DNA from: Sipunculus nudus
Taxonomy: Eukaryota > Annelida > Sipuncula > Golfingiida > Sipunculidae
Length of the DNA: 64,000 nucleotides
Direction of reading: 5' to 3'
Assembly: GCA_026874595.1 (NCBI GenBank)
Contig: CM049322.1
Span: 55,526,386-55,590,385, forward strand
This document shows positions 10,940 through 22,691 of the stretch, piece by piece. Under the pieces are notes generated by a model. The model worked only from the letters and a program-made list of their open reading frames with translations. It had not been told where the DNA came from and did no database searches. Position 1 is the first letter of the stretch. Every line of letters begins with the position of its first letter. The position numbers and the translations under genes are program-made.

Positions 10940-12180
10940 CTCTGCCTAAAAAAGAATTAAAGCGAAGAAAAGTTTTCTTATAATATAATAGCAGACTCAT
11001 TTAAACTATGTAAATTCGTATGTGTAGGCATTTGTATGTGTATATATATATGTGTGGGTGTATACAGATATATGTATGTATTTATATGCATATGTGGGTT
11101 TAAGGGTATACAGGAAAAATATGCGAATACAGAATAATGACAAATAAGGATTTTTTTCTATGACTTTTATGTCTTATGTGTTATGTGGAAATTACGTTTT
11201 TGATGCTTTATGTATATGTGTTTGTGAAATAAAAAAATTTATAACGTAATAACAATGCCAGCTGGTAAAAATTGGCCAAAACATAAAAGTAGTATCAGAT
11301 ATAAAAATTTCCCTAAAATATTAATAGCAGCAGGTAAGAAAATATAAGCCATAATATAAAAGCAGTTACTAAAGGAAAGCTTCGCAGGCACTTTTTTTTA
11401 TCTAAAACCAAGTAGTCTTGTTAACGGAGTGCTGGTATTAGCCAAATATGGCAACTCATAAACTACTCTACAGGGACTTACATTACCTAACAAAAACAAT
11501 GTACTGGACCTTGCATAGAGGCATTGGTCATGACAGCAAATTTATGTGCCCTAAAGTATTTCCTTGCATTCCCATACGAGACTTGATCAGGATGGGGTTG
11601 TGAATACTGTTAAGGACAAATATGAACTATGTCTCTGGAAATATAATCCCAAGATAAAATCAATCAATGACACAATAATACAGACTGTAACGCATACATT
11701 TAGGCCACAGTAACCTCGATTCACATTAAGAAAGAGGGCTCATCAGACTTTTCTCAAAATAAATGTGATCGACCCAAACAATTGAAAACTAATTGCGCCC
11801 TGCTATGTACCACAGTAACTGCTGGAGTCTGCCATGATTAAAAGGGCAAAGAAGTTGCATTGTCACAGCAATGCCGTTAAGGTAGCTAGATTATACATCA
11901 CAGCAATCACGTTTTATGGAAACGTTTCGAGCTTTCCCGAAATGCATTACTCAGAACTTTCAATTCCCTCGCAAAAGCTAGATCTCTCTCATTTATAACG
12001 CTCACGTTGACTGAAAAAACAAAGACTTTTTTTGCATATACATATTTCCATTATTATCATTATCCGGGTGTCCCATATATCATAATATTTAGATTAATTA
12101 ACTCTCTTTTCAGACTCAACTAACAGAATGGCATAAATGGCATTAAACAATGGCATATTACTCTCTCTCTAATAATATAT
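10940..12180 (+). repeat. Module related to B 21,760-22,100, no gene seen
   Basis: It contains the GGTAAGAAAATATAAGCCATAATATAAAAGCAG block (about 11,331), whose relative in B is at about 21,773 and of which degenerate tandem copies lie at 25,620-26,010. It also has a GACAGCAAATTTATGTGCCC block (B at about 21,846). An 88-codon ORF exists in D (59,100-59,366) but is frameshifted in A near 11,540, so it is not called. Confidence 0.6.
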
Positions 12181-12184
12181 GTAT

Positions 12185-12192
12185 ATATAAAG

Positions 12193-12256
<64 letters not shown>
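12185..12256 (+). repeat. (TA)n microsatellite
   Basis: An interrupted TA tract; the unit D counterpart (about 59,846-59,934) is longer, and unit B has (TA)n at the same place (22,257-22,300). Confidence 0.9.
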
Positions 12257-12259
<3 letters not shown>

Positions 12260-12960
12260 CTGTTTACCAGTAGAATGTATTTGACTATAGGTACACACTC
12301 TCATATATCATACTGTTATTTACGGGAATCTGTTTGTCTGTCTGTCCGGATTCATTCGCACGCTAGGGATCGCACGGTCGTCAAACTTCGTGGGAGGGTG
12401 CATCTTGGTCCGGGGAAGAACGAGTTTATATTTTAGCCGTTTAGTCAAGAAATGGCCTTAAAATCGATAAAAATCTTATGGGTTTAATACCTGCGGTGTG
12501 CCATGGCCATTCTCACATATGCGCCCACGTCGTCCTGGGTCTCCTCTCGCTAACCAATCAAATCAAACCTGACATAGTCTGCCAAACATTCACTACGCAT
12601 CGGCCTTTTGTAAGCAGTCCGCTAAAGTCAACACAAATGAATGTTGTTGTGGGTTGACGCTGGGACGAATTTAGACCGGGAACATCTTACCACTGCCCAT
12701 ATCGGCAATATGTCCCCCAATTTTGGCAAAAGTGAATCATCTTGAGGGTTAATCGTTGTGACGATTTTTGACGCGGAACATCTCACCCCTCGCCAAATCG
12801 GCAACATGTCCCGCAATTTGTGTCTGTGTATTTCAAACGCGCACGCCATGTCAGTGCTTACTCATAATTTAAGAAAAGTGTGGATGCAGGTACTGATATG
12901 GGTACATTCTAGTATATAGAAAGTGAGAGAGAGAGAGAGAGAGAGATTTAACTAGAATAT
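12257..12960. repeat. A/D-specific insertion of about 0.7 kb with an internal duplication
   Basis: Units A and D carry this stretch (D about 59,935-60,660), but unit B passes directly from the (TA)n tract to CGGTTCACTGCC. It starts with a TCTGTTTGTCTGTCTGTCC run and contains two copies, about 100 bases apart, of a block with GGAACATCT-CACC, ATCGGCAA-ATGTCCC and CAATTT (about 12,680-12,730 and 12,775-12,825). It ends in a (GA)n tract. ORFs on either strand merely translate the repeat. It is probably an unclassified transposable-element fragment. Confidence 0.5.
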
Positions 12961-13119
12961 ACAGAAAAGTCGGTTCACTGCCAATTGGAATTCCTGTTTA
13001 TACTAGTTTAATTTCTATATTCAATGAACCAGCATTCCTATTCATACACCTCTTTCTTTCCCTCTTATTCTCTCTCTCTTTCTCTCTCTCTCTCTTTCTA
13101 TATATATTATACACATGTT

Positions 13120-13150
<31 letters not shown>

Positions 13151-14040
13151 TTTTTATATATACGTATACTTATATGTATATTTCTTTGAAATAAGTTTTT
13201 AAAACTGGTGTTATTTGTTTGTGTTGAGGACCTTCAATGTAAGCTCCTGCCTGTAAGTAGGTTCCGAATTCAAAACCTCGCTACTGACTACACCTTAAAA
13301 TGTTTGGTGCCATTAGTGTCCGTAATTGTGAGCTTCTACAATATATCTATATATTTATATTTATATATCATCAATAATGAAGCACACGGTCGACGGGAAA
13401 AAATCATTTTTTTTTATTAAATTTGTATATGCCGTGCTCCGATATGGAGTAAACAAGGATGCCTATAGCGCTGATGTCGACACACTATTGTCAGCCGAAT
13501 CTTCTGTTCGTCCTTAGACCTCAGCTGATCACTAACCGAACCAACCCCCCCCCCCCCCCCCCGAGTATTACAATATCTAGGATGGTAAGCCTGTTCCTCT
13601 GATATGGGTTAGGTAGTTATTTTTGCTAATCCTGCGCAAAAAAAATCGGAAAGCTAACGGATAAACAGATAGGAGTTAAATTTGACCTTCCCTGAGGTTA
13701 TAATCTGTCCAATTTTCAGTGCCACCCATTAAATAATATTAAACTGCGTAATATGAGTAGAACACAACTCCTTCAAAATGGCCAATCTGAGTCGGAAATC
13801 ATGTTAAACTACTCATAATTCTCTCAATCCGTGTAGCTTATTTGATGCAAACTGCTCACATTGGTCATTTTCAAGTTTTCAGTATATACTTCTCACTGAG
13901 AGCATCATCATTTTGAGCAGTTTTTATTCATCGGGATCATGGGTTTATGTTAACAGTGTATATCTGCAAGATATGTCATTATATCGTCATATTCTATAAA
14001 AGTGTACTTATAACTTAAATTTTTATTTTATTTCTGAGCC
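12960..14040 (+). repeat. Module related to B 22,340-23,120, B 23,480-23,990 and C 41,290-41,970
   Basis: The order is: CGGTTCACTGCC, AACCAGCATTCCTATTCATAC, a (TC)n run, (TA)n, the CTGGTGTTATTTGTTTGTG block, GCCATTAGTGTCCGTAAT, the GCCGTGCTCCGATA block, a poly-C run (13,541-13,562), TCTAGGATGGTAAGCCTGTTCC, and GAGAGCATCATCA. No conserved ORF is seen. The site homologous to GTCCGTAAT is where the SINE sits in unit B, and the site homologous to GTTTATGT is where the LINE sits in unit C. Confidence 0.75.
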
Positions 14041-14660
14041 ATCCCATATTTTTTTCTTAAAAATGGGATGTATTTTTTTCAGTTGTTTTAAAACAGCAAT
14101 TATTACGGCATATTACGAGGATAAATGAACGAATGTTTCTGAAAAATTACAGTGTGTTGACCACGTGTCTTCCTTAGAACATATCTGTGATGCCTTTTAT
14201 TATGTACACATGCACTCTTTTGGGTGCACACTGTTTTGATCATTTTTTCGGTAGACGCGTTATAATTGTGATGGACCTATCGTGCGTAAAAAGCAATTGA
14301 CTATCAACCGCGGGTTGGCATTGTTGGAAAACAAAATTATTGTTATAACTCTATTTCTGTGGTCGAGCCAGAGTGGTAATTCTAGTGACACATAGTACGC
14401 AGGATCAGCATTGTCAGCTGCTGTTAGATGTTGATATATACCAACAACAGGTATTCATATACACACCGCAACTATAACGTATGGCGGATTATATGCTTTA
14501 AACAAGAACATTACCGTTTGTGCCAAACAGGTCTGCTACGAACGAACAACAGCCACCTGTACAGTAAAGACATAACACGACGTCATGCTGTATAATCAGG
14601 TTGTCGGAGTGTCCTTAACTTGTAACTCTCTGAGAGGTGTTTACTAGAGAAAAAAAACTA

Positions 14661-15170
14661 ATTTGTGGAGGCAGGATTATAACGCCGCTCTGTGAGTTGT
14701 GGTAACTTGAGGCAGAATTATAACGCCGCGTTGTAAGTGCGTTGTGGATACCTGAGGATCGATTATAACGACGCTTTGTAAGTAGGACTTAACTGTGGAT
14801 ACTTGAGTCGGGATAATAACTCCGCATTTTTAGTGAGTTGTGGATACCTGAGGCAGCATTATAATATCATTTTTAAGTGAATTGTGGTTTCTCGAGGCAG
14901 GATTATATCGCTGCTTTGTAAGTGAGTTGTGGATACTTGAGGCAGAATTATAATGCCGCTTTGTGAGTAAGTTAAGGCAGGTGTATAACATCGCTTTCTA
15001 AGTAAATTGTGGATAATTGAGGCAGGATAATAACGCAGCTTTGTATGTGAGATGTGGATGACTGAGGCGGGATTATAACGCCGCTCAATAAGTAAGTTGG
15101 GGTTACTTGAGGCAGGGCTATAGCGCCGCTTTGTAAGTACGTTTTGGATTCTTGAGGCGGGATTAAAAAT
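14661..15170 (+). repeat. 45-base minisatellite, about 11-12 copies
   Basis: The approximate unit is GTGGATACTTGAGGCAGGAT followed by TATAACGCCGCTTTGTAAGT and GAGTT, with diverged copies. The period is 45 bases, so the minus-strand translation is a 15-residue repeat (about 14,972-15,187), which is not a gene. Paralogous modules hold this motif once only (about 1,385, 5,375, 30,975 and 24,165), so the array grew locally in A3. Unit D has the same length array at 62,351-62,860. Confidence 0.9.
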
Positions 15171-16690
15171 AGGCCCTTGATCAGCATATTTTTTTTATAT
15201 TTTGAATAAAATATAACACACGATACCTGTAGGCTTTTGGAAATATAAAACGACTATAAAGGAACTCAATTATAGGATCATGTCGACCCTGTTTAAAAAA
15301 AAACTTTACTTTTTCATGGAACAACTGCATCTGCTTGATCAGGTGGTCATGATTACAAATTGACTGTAAGTACTATTCCATATTCATTTGCATATATATA
15401 TTTGTTTCAAACGTGATTTCTCTAATTGATCTGTGTTACTAGAGTTGGGACTTTCTCAATGAAGACAGATTTTAGAAGGATATTAAATTAACACCGAGAA
15501 TCGTGCCAGAAAGGCATATGACAGTCACTATAATTTGAATCATGATTAAATATAAAAACAGAAATAAGATAAATACAAATCACAAGAATCCCTACTTCCG
15601 GGTGGTACAACAAGACGTGACATAGAGTGGGACATGATCATATATAGAATATTGGTCACACAATAATACAATAAAAAAATCGACTACTATCCATATAACT
15701 TGTTGACTTTAAAACAATTTCAGATGCAACCTCTATTTACAACAAACCTCGTTTTAAACGGGATGATTCATACTGGTCAATCTAGTCTTAGCCATGGAAT
15801 ATATTTAAGTGATAACCTAAATCAAATAGCGGATTTTCTCTACCTAACAAAAGTAAAAAATTCATCAGATATATTGCTTTTAACAATTTTAAAACAGCAT
15901 TACAAAGCCCAAAAGTTTATGATAAATATATCACAAAATGAATAAAAATGTTATACCGTGATTTAGTCTGTGTAAATAAGAACGGGTAGGTGTTTAAAAC
16001 TGAGCGTATTAATGAAGAAACTTATCAATCCACCACCAAACATCGTACAAAAATGTAAAATTTGAAAGAGTGGAGTCGCATAGGGGAAACAAAAAATATG
16101 ACAGTAAATATATATTATATTTACACAGTTAGTTTTCAATACAAAATATCTAATAGTGCATCTTAATTTGTAATTATAAAGTGAACAGACTTAAAAGAAC
16201 CATGATATTGTTACGAAAATACATTCACAAAATGCGCAATGTCACTATTAAATAACTTTATGTTATCAATATATCGACTAGAGCTGTTACTGCAGATGTA
16301 ATTTTTTTTATTTTTAAGAGAGAATTTTTACTTAATTTACACTTATCTGAATAAATTCACACTGATGAGATAAGATTGTGTGAATAGACATCAATGATTG
16401 GGAGAAAACGAAACATACTAAAAGCAATGTTATTACGGGGGGGGGGGTTAACATTAAATATTACTATAAAATCTGAATGGCTTACCTTAGGCTTATTTCG
16501 TATGGAGTATTCGAATGAGGTAGTGTAGAGATAAATCCGGCCCATAATTCAAACAGTCTGCATTCAAAATGACACACAGTGTGTGTGTGAGTATGACGTC
16601 TCTATCTCTTTCTGTTTGTACCACGCGGCCGTGAACACAAACGCGTAACGCTAACATTAGCGACAGGACCACTATATAAGTCAAACCTAC
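15171..16690 (+). repeat. End of module A3, no gene seen
   Basis: It continues as a relative of A2 (TGGTCATGATTACAAATT, CAACCTCTATTTACAACAAACCTC, a TCAATCTAGTCTTAGCC block). The 81-codon ORF at 15,700-15,945 is repeated in D (63,386-63,631) with little change but has no open relative in A2 near 7,000. It is AT-rich and not recognisable. A poly-G run lies near 16,438-16,447. Confidence 0.5.
16673..16680 (+). promoter_or_regulatory. TATATAAG box at the start of unit B
   Basis: TATATAAG lies about 20 bases before the unit-start block (GTTTATGCTCTATAATACAA). The same spacing pattern occurs at 27,839 and 47,730. It is a plausible core promoter for transcription starting near the unit-start block; no expression evidence is available. 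Confidence 0.35.
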
Positions 16691-16929
16691 TTTTAATGTG
16701 TTTATGCTCTATAATACAATCCCATTCAACCCGTTATACTCTGATTTCAGCAGTGTATTTATTTTTACAACCTTGTGCGCTGTCAGGCGAATCATACTCA
16801 CATGACGGCCCCGCTCGAGCACCCTCATGGGCGAACCATCTGGTGATGGTCCTTGTCGCACCAACAAAATTTCAAAGTAGAGGATATCCCTTATTTGCCG
16901 GCTATTTAAGGGTAAAATAAAATGCATTT

Positions 16930-18838
16930 TTTTTATATGTGTGTGTGTGTGTTTTCTAATCTGTTAATTTAATTGTAAATGTAAAGTGATTGCTTTAATA
17001 ATAACATTTAAATTAACTATTTAAGCTGCACGAAAGTGACATATTCTTTCATGTGTTCGTTCTTCTATGAAGGAAGTTTCCTGGCGAACAGCCTTTTTCT
17101 CAAATGATCGGTATCTATTTCTCAGTAACACTAAACAGTTTAAGTGATGTTTCGCATCGATCGCAATGAGATGCCCCCCCCCCCCCCGCAATTTTGGAAA
17201 AGATCCCTTCCTCTTGTGTCTCTGTGGTCTTAGCACGCACATGGGTGTCTGCATCGAGTGATCGAAACTCATGGAGTAATCTTGACCATTATCCTTCCCG
17301 AAAAAATATGCATAACGGAACATCTAGTGACGAGCGTTTCCTGGGACGCTTCCCTTCCCCAGTCTCACGCAACTTTTTTTGCTTTAAAAAGTTTCGCTTG
17401 GTTGTACTTTAAATGACAGGACTTGTGCCACTGGGCAAGGTGGCAAGCAAAAGTAACAGCGTTTTCATCTGCTCCAAACAGTAATTGGACTGGCGGGGCG
17501 TTAATGGATTCAAATGACGCTACATTTTGTAGAAACGTCCTTTAAATAGCTTTCTTTTAATCAGTGTTACCTGCGGTACTGTTCATTGGATATCTTAATG
17601 GTTCAGCAGTTACCTGTTGGCAAATTATACAATAGGTCCCGTCTAAAGCCATATCTTCCAATCTCAGTTTTACATAATGTCAGCAAAACGAGATTCGCCT
17701 CGGTCACCCATAGCCCAGCGATAGTTTCAGGGGGTTTTTGAATAACAGCCACTTCCTACGAGACAGGAAGTGACGGCGGTCACCATAGAGACGGGGATGA
17801 CGCTCTCGTCTGTAAGTTCAAGTTTCTTTTGGATCTATTTTTCATTCATAGCCTAAGGGTGGACCATTGGTGTGATATTTCAGACGATTATAGAACACAG
17901 CTGTCAGTAAGCAGAAGTCATAACACAAAGTAGGCCCTACCAATTTAATCACATTCGGTAACAAATCTTGTTTTATCGGAAAAATTCTGTTGACATTATA
18001 GGCAGAAATATTGAAGTTGAACAAACATACCCATTTAATTCGATATAAAGATTAGTTTGCTTGATAAGCAGGGTTGCGGAAATTATAAAACATGTTGCCT
18101 ATAAATGCACTTTGTAATTTACAGGACCACAAAGGTCATTGCGCTTAAGCCGCCCCCCCCCCCCCCTCGGACCTTCCCAAAAAAAGAACGATCGTGATCA
18201 CGCAGGTAATTTACTTTGGGGACTTACAATTATACAGTGCTACATCTACAAAAAATTATACATTGGCTGTGGGTGGTGAAAATATATATATATATATATA
18301 AGTTAATAAAATAATTATAATTATAATTAATTAAGTTTGTGTGCATATTCGTTTGTAGAAATGGTGTCATAAGTCAACTTATCTGGCCAAATTTCCATTG
18401 TTGTTTGTGAATTTGTGAGTTTTAGCGTCAAAGATTTCTATTTTAAATAAAAGTCTGCTGACGGAACAAGAAAAAAAACATTTCAAGTGGGCACCCCCTC
18501 TTAAATGATCAGGATTGACCTGAAGAAAATTAATGCCAAATTTGGTTCTTTTATCCGGCATGTTACGATCATTTCGTTGAGCCACCTGACTATAAGAAAA
18601 AAAACCGGTGAATTTTTAAAATATTTATATTACAAATATAAAATACGTCTTGGAAAATCATATCCTACGATTGAATCGATCAGAAGCAATTTACATCATG
18701 TACTATCTGCGCATTTCACTCTATAATATATATTTGTCAAATTATCTATCATTTGGATAATATCGGTGAGTTGGTGAGGATACATATTCGGTCCATGAAG
18801 CACACAGTCTGCATTAAAAGAAATATAACTTTATTTCG

Positions 18839-18886
<48 letters not shown>

Positions 18887-18940
18887 CATTATATGGAGCT
18901 GTATTATATATACATTTTAAGACATGAACACATTAACTAG
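16930..18940. other. Stretch without recognised gene in unit B
   Basis: I see no relative in units A, C or D. It contains two poly-C runs (about 17,174-17,188 and 18,152-18,166), a perfect 8-base stem with a 7-base loop (CACTTCCT at 17,750 and AGGAAGTG at 17,765) flanked by direct GGTCACC repeats, and a short (TA)n tract near 18,284. ORFs are short and unrecognisable. Confidence 0.5.
18841..18884 (+). repeat. (TA)n microsatellite
   Basis: A pure TA run. Confidence 0.95.
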
Positions 18941-18968
18941 CATTTTCATCCAAACCACGATTACATGA

Positions 18969-19205
18969 TTAAGTTGATGTGTAGTACGCTCTGGCTTTGC
19001 TGATAATCATCCATTGGTTAGTATATTGCACATTCTTGTTCTTGATGTTTCGAATATGTTCACTTAGTGTCTTGGAATTTCGTCTGTATTCGTTTCTGAC
19101 ACACGATGCGTGGGCCGTGAAACGTGTGTTAAATGTGTTTAATATACGCCCGAAATAGGTCTCTTCTATCGGATTTTCTATTCGTATTATGATGGCCTTG
19201 TACAC
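18969..19205 (-). pseudogene. Penelope-like element fragment (GIY-YIG endonuclease C-terminal part)
   Basis: The minus-strand reading contains ETYFGRILNTFNTRFTAH, then SCVRNEYRRNSKTLSEHI and QWMIISKARAY. This matches the usual spacing at the C-terminus of the GIY-YIG endonuclease of Penelope-like retroelements: YxG...FKTRxxxH...FR...TxLSxHIWxLK...WxI...AxxY. Only this end is present: no reverse transcriptase and no GIY start. It is therefore a truncated relic. The assignment rests on remembered family motifs, not a search. Confidence 0.55.
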
Positions 19206-19224
19206 TATGTTTGTTGTTAAATAA

Positions 19225-19300
19225 TTACCCTCTGATGGGTAATTGTTTTTTTCTCTACAGTTTCATTTCTACTGTTCAGTTAAGCGACTAAGATGTAAAT
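19225..19300 (+). pseudogene. Relic of the terminal exon of the 38,101-40,087 gene
   Basis: A pyrimidine tract and CTCTACAG precede TTTCATTTCTACTGTTCAG, closely matching the tract, CTCTGCAG and TTTCATTTTTAGGGTTCAG at 39,871-39,906. In the equivalent phase it reads V-S-F-L-L-F-S and then stops, so a functional last exon would be very short. The similarity fades within about 20-30 bases on each side. Confidence 0.45.
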
Positions 19301-20760
19301 TTGACATCCCATCTAGGCTGGATACAGTTATATATTTGTGATTGGCGTCAGTATGCTAAAATCGATATAGCAACATCCACAGATACCCTTTAAACTTTTC
19401 TTGTGCCACAATGATCAGTACTTGGGCCGATGAGCGATTGCATGTTTACTCGAGCAGTAGAAGAAATCGATAGGCAACACAATAATAATTGCCACTATTA
19501 TGCTGACGACATGCGGGCCTAAACATCCTTTAAACCATCTGCCTATTCGGAAACAGAACCTACTATCCAGGAATCCGTAGCTGACAGCAGTGAGTAGACG
19601 AGAAATAACAGACTGAATCTGGATCAGTACAAGACTGAATTATTTTTGTACCAAAATGTCAAGGAAGGATTTTTTCTATTTTTTTTTTCTTTAAATGTAG
19701 GCTCTATTAAAATAACGAACTATCACAGATGAAGAATCTAGGTGTTTTATAGTCAATTAAATGGAAAAGCAGATATGGGTATGTGCTTAATATCGAACCT
19801 AGGGGTCATCAAAGTTACACATTATTCCTGAGCTTTATATATTATGTGAGGAAATAAGGAACTTGCTCCTGGATGTAAAATTACATTCACGACGAAAGTA
19901 TACCACTACACCACAAAATAAGACACCAAAATCTGAACACTATAACTAGATTGTCATAATAACCCATGTATTTCCATGAGTAAACTTGTTGAACACTGTG
20001 GATTTATCTAGTGCATACTAACCAAACCAATGGAACTCCATACAATCACTGCAGAGTACTATGACTTGTTAAATATAAGCCTATTAAAATATAAGATAAA
20101 ACATAATTAAAAATTATATTTCTAGGAATTGTGACTGATCCATCTATCAAAGAAACATTGACAACTTTATTTATAAACATAAACAAACAAATTGATTGTA
20201 GGAGCAAATAATAGTTCACAAACAAATACTGTCTAGTCAACTAAAAGAAAAAAACAACAAATCCAGCTATGTCTTTTGGAACAGGTACAGAAATCCTTAT
20301 CGCATGCTTTCTTTACTTACCGATTTGTAATAGCACAACATTATATACATGAACAAAAATGAAGAATAAATTTGTGAATAAATTATTTCTACTGTTATTA
20401 AAATGAATTGGATAAGGGAAAATACAAAGATGATAATACACATCGACGCATAATAGAAAATAGAAGTGAGAAATAGTTTTCCGCATCGTGCATTCATGAA
20501 GTTGGTTAAGAGTGTTTAAGAGAAGGTCTGTCTTGTTGCGTGTCTTGCGTCCCGTCTGAACCTGGGACATTTAGTCGGAAAGGTGTAGCAATGGAAATCG
20601 GTTTTAGGAAATGATGGGTCACATCATTACACAAAGCCACATACCATATGGGCAGAGATGTTTTCAAAACAATAATTGTTGTGTGCCCACATTTTTTGTC
20701 CAGCAAACACACATAAGTATTGAGAGAAGGGCCATATAAAAGCACCAACAGACTTGCCAT

Positions 20761-20973
20761 ATGTTCTCATTAATTCAGAACACAAAGAGTTTTCTTCTGC
20801 ACATGGTCTCTCCCACACAGGCGAGCAGGTTCCTAGTAATAATTATCATGACATTGCTGGTAGGCGTCTTACACAAACGCTTAAATAACAATTATGACGG
20901 TTCATTCAATTCCAGCAGTATTTTGCTGCTGACAAGCCTGAATGTTTTGATTAGAGATTTATATATATATTGA
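20761..20973 (+). pseudogene. Unit B relative of the 37-codon hydrophobic ORF
   Basis: This frame reads RFLVIIIMTLLVGVLHKR and then LNNNYDGSFNSSS, clearly related to residues 2-28 of the 9,008 ORF. The ATG at the homologous position is changed. An upstream ATG at 20,761 keeps a longer frame open, and the cysteine-containing end is lost by an indel. It is either a diverged member or a relic. Confidence 0.35.
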
Positions 20974-21339
20974 AAATAAAATATATCGTATATTGTATTT
21001 ACACCAAACATCCGAGTATGCAATCCAACCATACTTCAAACTTTGAATAACTTTGGGTTTACTTTGTGATATATCGACAGACATATCTTAAATGACACAA
21101 GAAAAATTACTGTTTTCAACAAATTTTAAATGGAATGTGACCTGAGGCAATTTACCGTTAATATAATATTTTGAGAATAACTTTGCAAAATGTATCATTA
21201 TATATGATGAATACTGCTTGGGAAACAACGTTACGATTTCGATTATTACTCATCAACTTAATGCCACATAACTTAACTTAATTGCTTTGAGTAAGCTGAC
21301 ATTGAATATGCCATGTGCTCCAGGGAGATTTTGTCTTTG

Positions 21340-21480
21340 GGCACCACGCACACGGACAGAGAGTTCGCTATACTGCATCTGTAATGTCAGTAGATTAATC
21401 AGATTTAACGGAATTTTCAACATGATCTGATCAATTATTTGTAAGCTTATTGTCGCATAATTATCTGGACAACCTGACCT
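21340..21480 (-). pseudogene. Unit B relative of the GCPxN minus-strand ORF
   Basis: The minus strand reads GCPDNYATISLQIIDQ followed by IMLKIPLNLINLL in one frame. There is no clear start, and the upstream part is in another frame (PITRQINNIRY), so the reading is broken relative to 9,511-9,735. Confidence 0.35.
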
Positions 21481-21621
21481 TCCCAGCCACGTGGTATCTT
21501 ATGTTATTTATCTGTCTGGTAATGGGCTTTATTTATGCTGGTATTAGAAGTGGTATACAAGGTATTACATTTGAAGCAGGTTGGATGAAAGCAAAATATT
21601 GGTATACAAGCACAAAGATAG
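21450..21621 (+). CDS. Exon-like ORF with hydrophobic segment and phase-1 splice donor
   Basis: The plus-strand frame begins with an ATG at 21,450, contains the hydrophobic stretch YLMLFICLVMGFIYAG, and runs to AAG-ATA-G followed by GTAAGC, a good donor in phase 1. The relative at 37,546-37,699 ends in the same GATATAG/GTAAGC. The relative at about 24,845 reads MRAALISLATLCLIFYF before an in-frame stop, which looks like a signal peptide. The same DNA is also readable on the minus strand, so strand and coding status are uncertain. No matching downstream exon was found in unit B. Confidence 0.3.
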
Positions 21622-22253
21622 GTAAGCTGGCTTAGGCATGTTGTCATAAACACCTTTTATCGATGTTTATAGGCATCGATAAGTGCAAAAGACAACCATC
21701 CCATAAGTACACACACAGGTATTTTATGGTAACGAAACATTTTCAAAATAAATTGTTAATATGAACAACAACAGGTAAGAAAACATAAGCCATAATATTT
21801 ATGCAGTTACTACAAGAAAGCTTCGCAGACACTACTTTTTTGCTGTCATGACAGGAAGAGTTATGTGCCCTTAAGTATTTCCTTGTATTATCATAAGAGT
21901 CTTGTTCAGGGTGGGGTTGGGAATACTATTAATGACAAATATGAAATATGTCTTTGGAAATAAATCCTAAGATAAAATCAATCAATGATACATTAGTATA
22001 GACCGTAACAAAGACATTTCGGCCACAGTAGGCTCGATTTCACATTTAGATACAGGGTTTATCAGACTTTCCTCAAAATAAATGTGATGGACAAAATTAT
22101 TTTGCAGACTATTTGCTAACAGAGGTTTGGCTCTATCATGTGAATCATGTAGGTGGGGTCGTGAAGGTAAGGTTTCGGTCTATAAAGCACACAGCCGCCA
22201 TGAAAACAAAGGAATATTACTCTCTCCCTATCTCTCTCTCTCTATATATATAA

Positions 22254-22256
<3 letters not shown>

Positions 22257-22300
<44 letters not shown>
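22257..22300 (+). repeat. (TA)n microsatellite
   Basis: A TA run; further TA tracts follow at 22,322-22,350 and 22,631-22,688. Confidence 0.9.
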
Positions 22301-22304
<4 letters not shown>

Positions 22305-22339
22305 TACATTCATACACACACATATATATATTAATATAT

Positions 22340-22629
22340 ATATATATATTCGGTTCACTGCCTATTGGTATTCCTGTTTCCTGGTATTTTAGTTTCATTT
22401 ATATATTCAATGAACCACATACCTATTCATACATCTCTCTCTTCACCATCCCTCCATTTCTTTTTCGTTATAATATATACAGGTTTAAGTAGCATATATA
22501 TGAATTTATATTATATATTCTTAAATATATATGTATATTTTTTTAAAACGAGCTGGTGTTATTTGTTTGTGCTGATGACCTTCAATGTAAGCTCGGTGCC
22601 ATCAATGTCCGTAATAAGAATGTTCTACG

Positions 22630-22691
<62 letters not shown>

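Larger units (their letters stand above)
1..16314 (+). repeat. Long near-identical duplication, copy 1 (unit A)
   Basis: Base 1 onward matches base 47,758 onward in the same orientation, and the match runs to the window end (about 16,314 against 64,000). By eye the copies differ only by scattered substitutions, homopolymer and microsatellite length changes and a few indels of 30-50 bases. The offset drifts from 47,757 to about 47,686 through these indels. Both ends are cut by the window, so the true extent is unknown. The segment is itself built of older tandem modules (A1 about 1-5,000; A2 about 5,030-14,000; A3 about 14,040-16,300). It is either a recent segmental duplication or two haplotypes assembled in series. 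Confidence 0.95.
19780..22200 (+). repeat. Unit B module related to A 7,220-12,180
   Basis: Colinear blocks are shared with unit A as far as the GACAGG-AGAGTTATGTGCCC block, but unit B lacks the fold-back element and much of the sequence around it. By eye identity is far lower than between A and D. It holds the 37-codon ORF relative, the minus-strand GCPxN relative and the plus-strand exon-like ORF, listed separately. Confidence 0.75.

Noticed and set aside
12628-12849. Minus-strand ORF with two similar halves (LPIW...VRCS repeats)
   Set aside because: The repetition comes from the internal duplication of the A/D-specific insertion; both strands are open there and neither gives a recognised protein.
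14972-15187. Repetitive proline- and serine-containing minus-strand ORF
   Set aside because: It is the 15-residue reading of the 45-base minisatellite; the repeat arose from a non-coding single-copy motif and the reading is not preserved in single-copy relatives.
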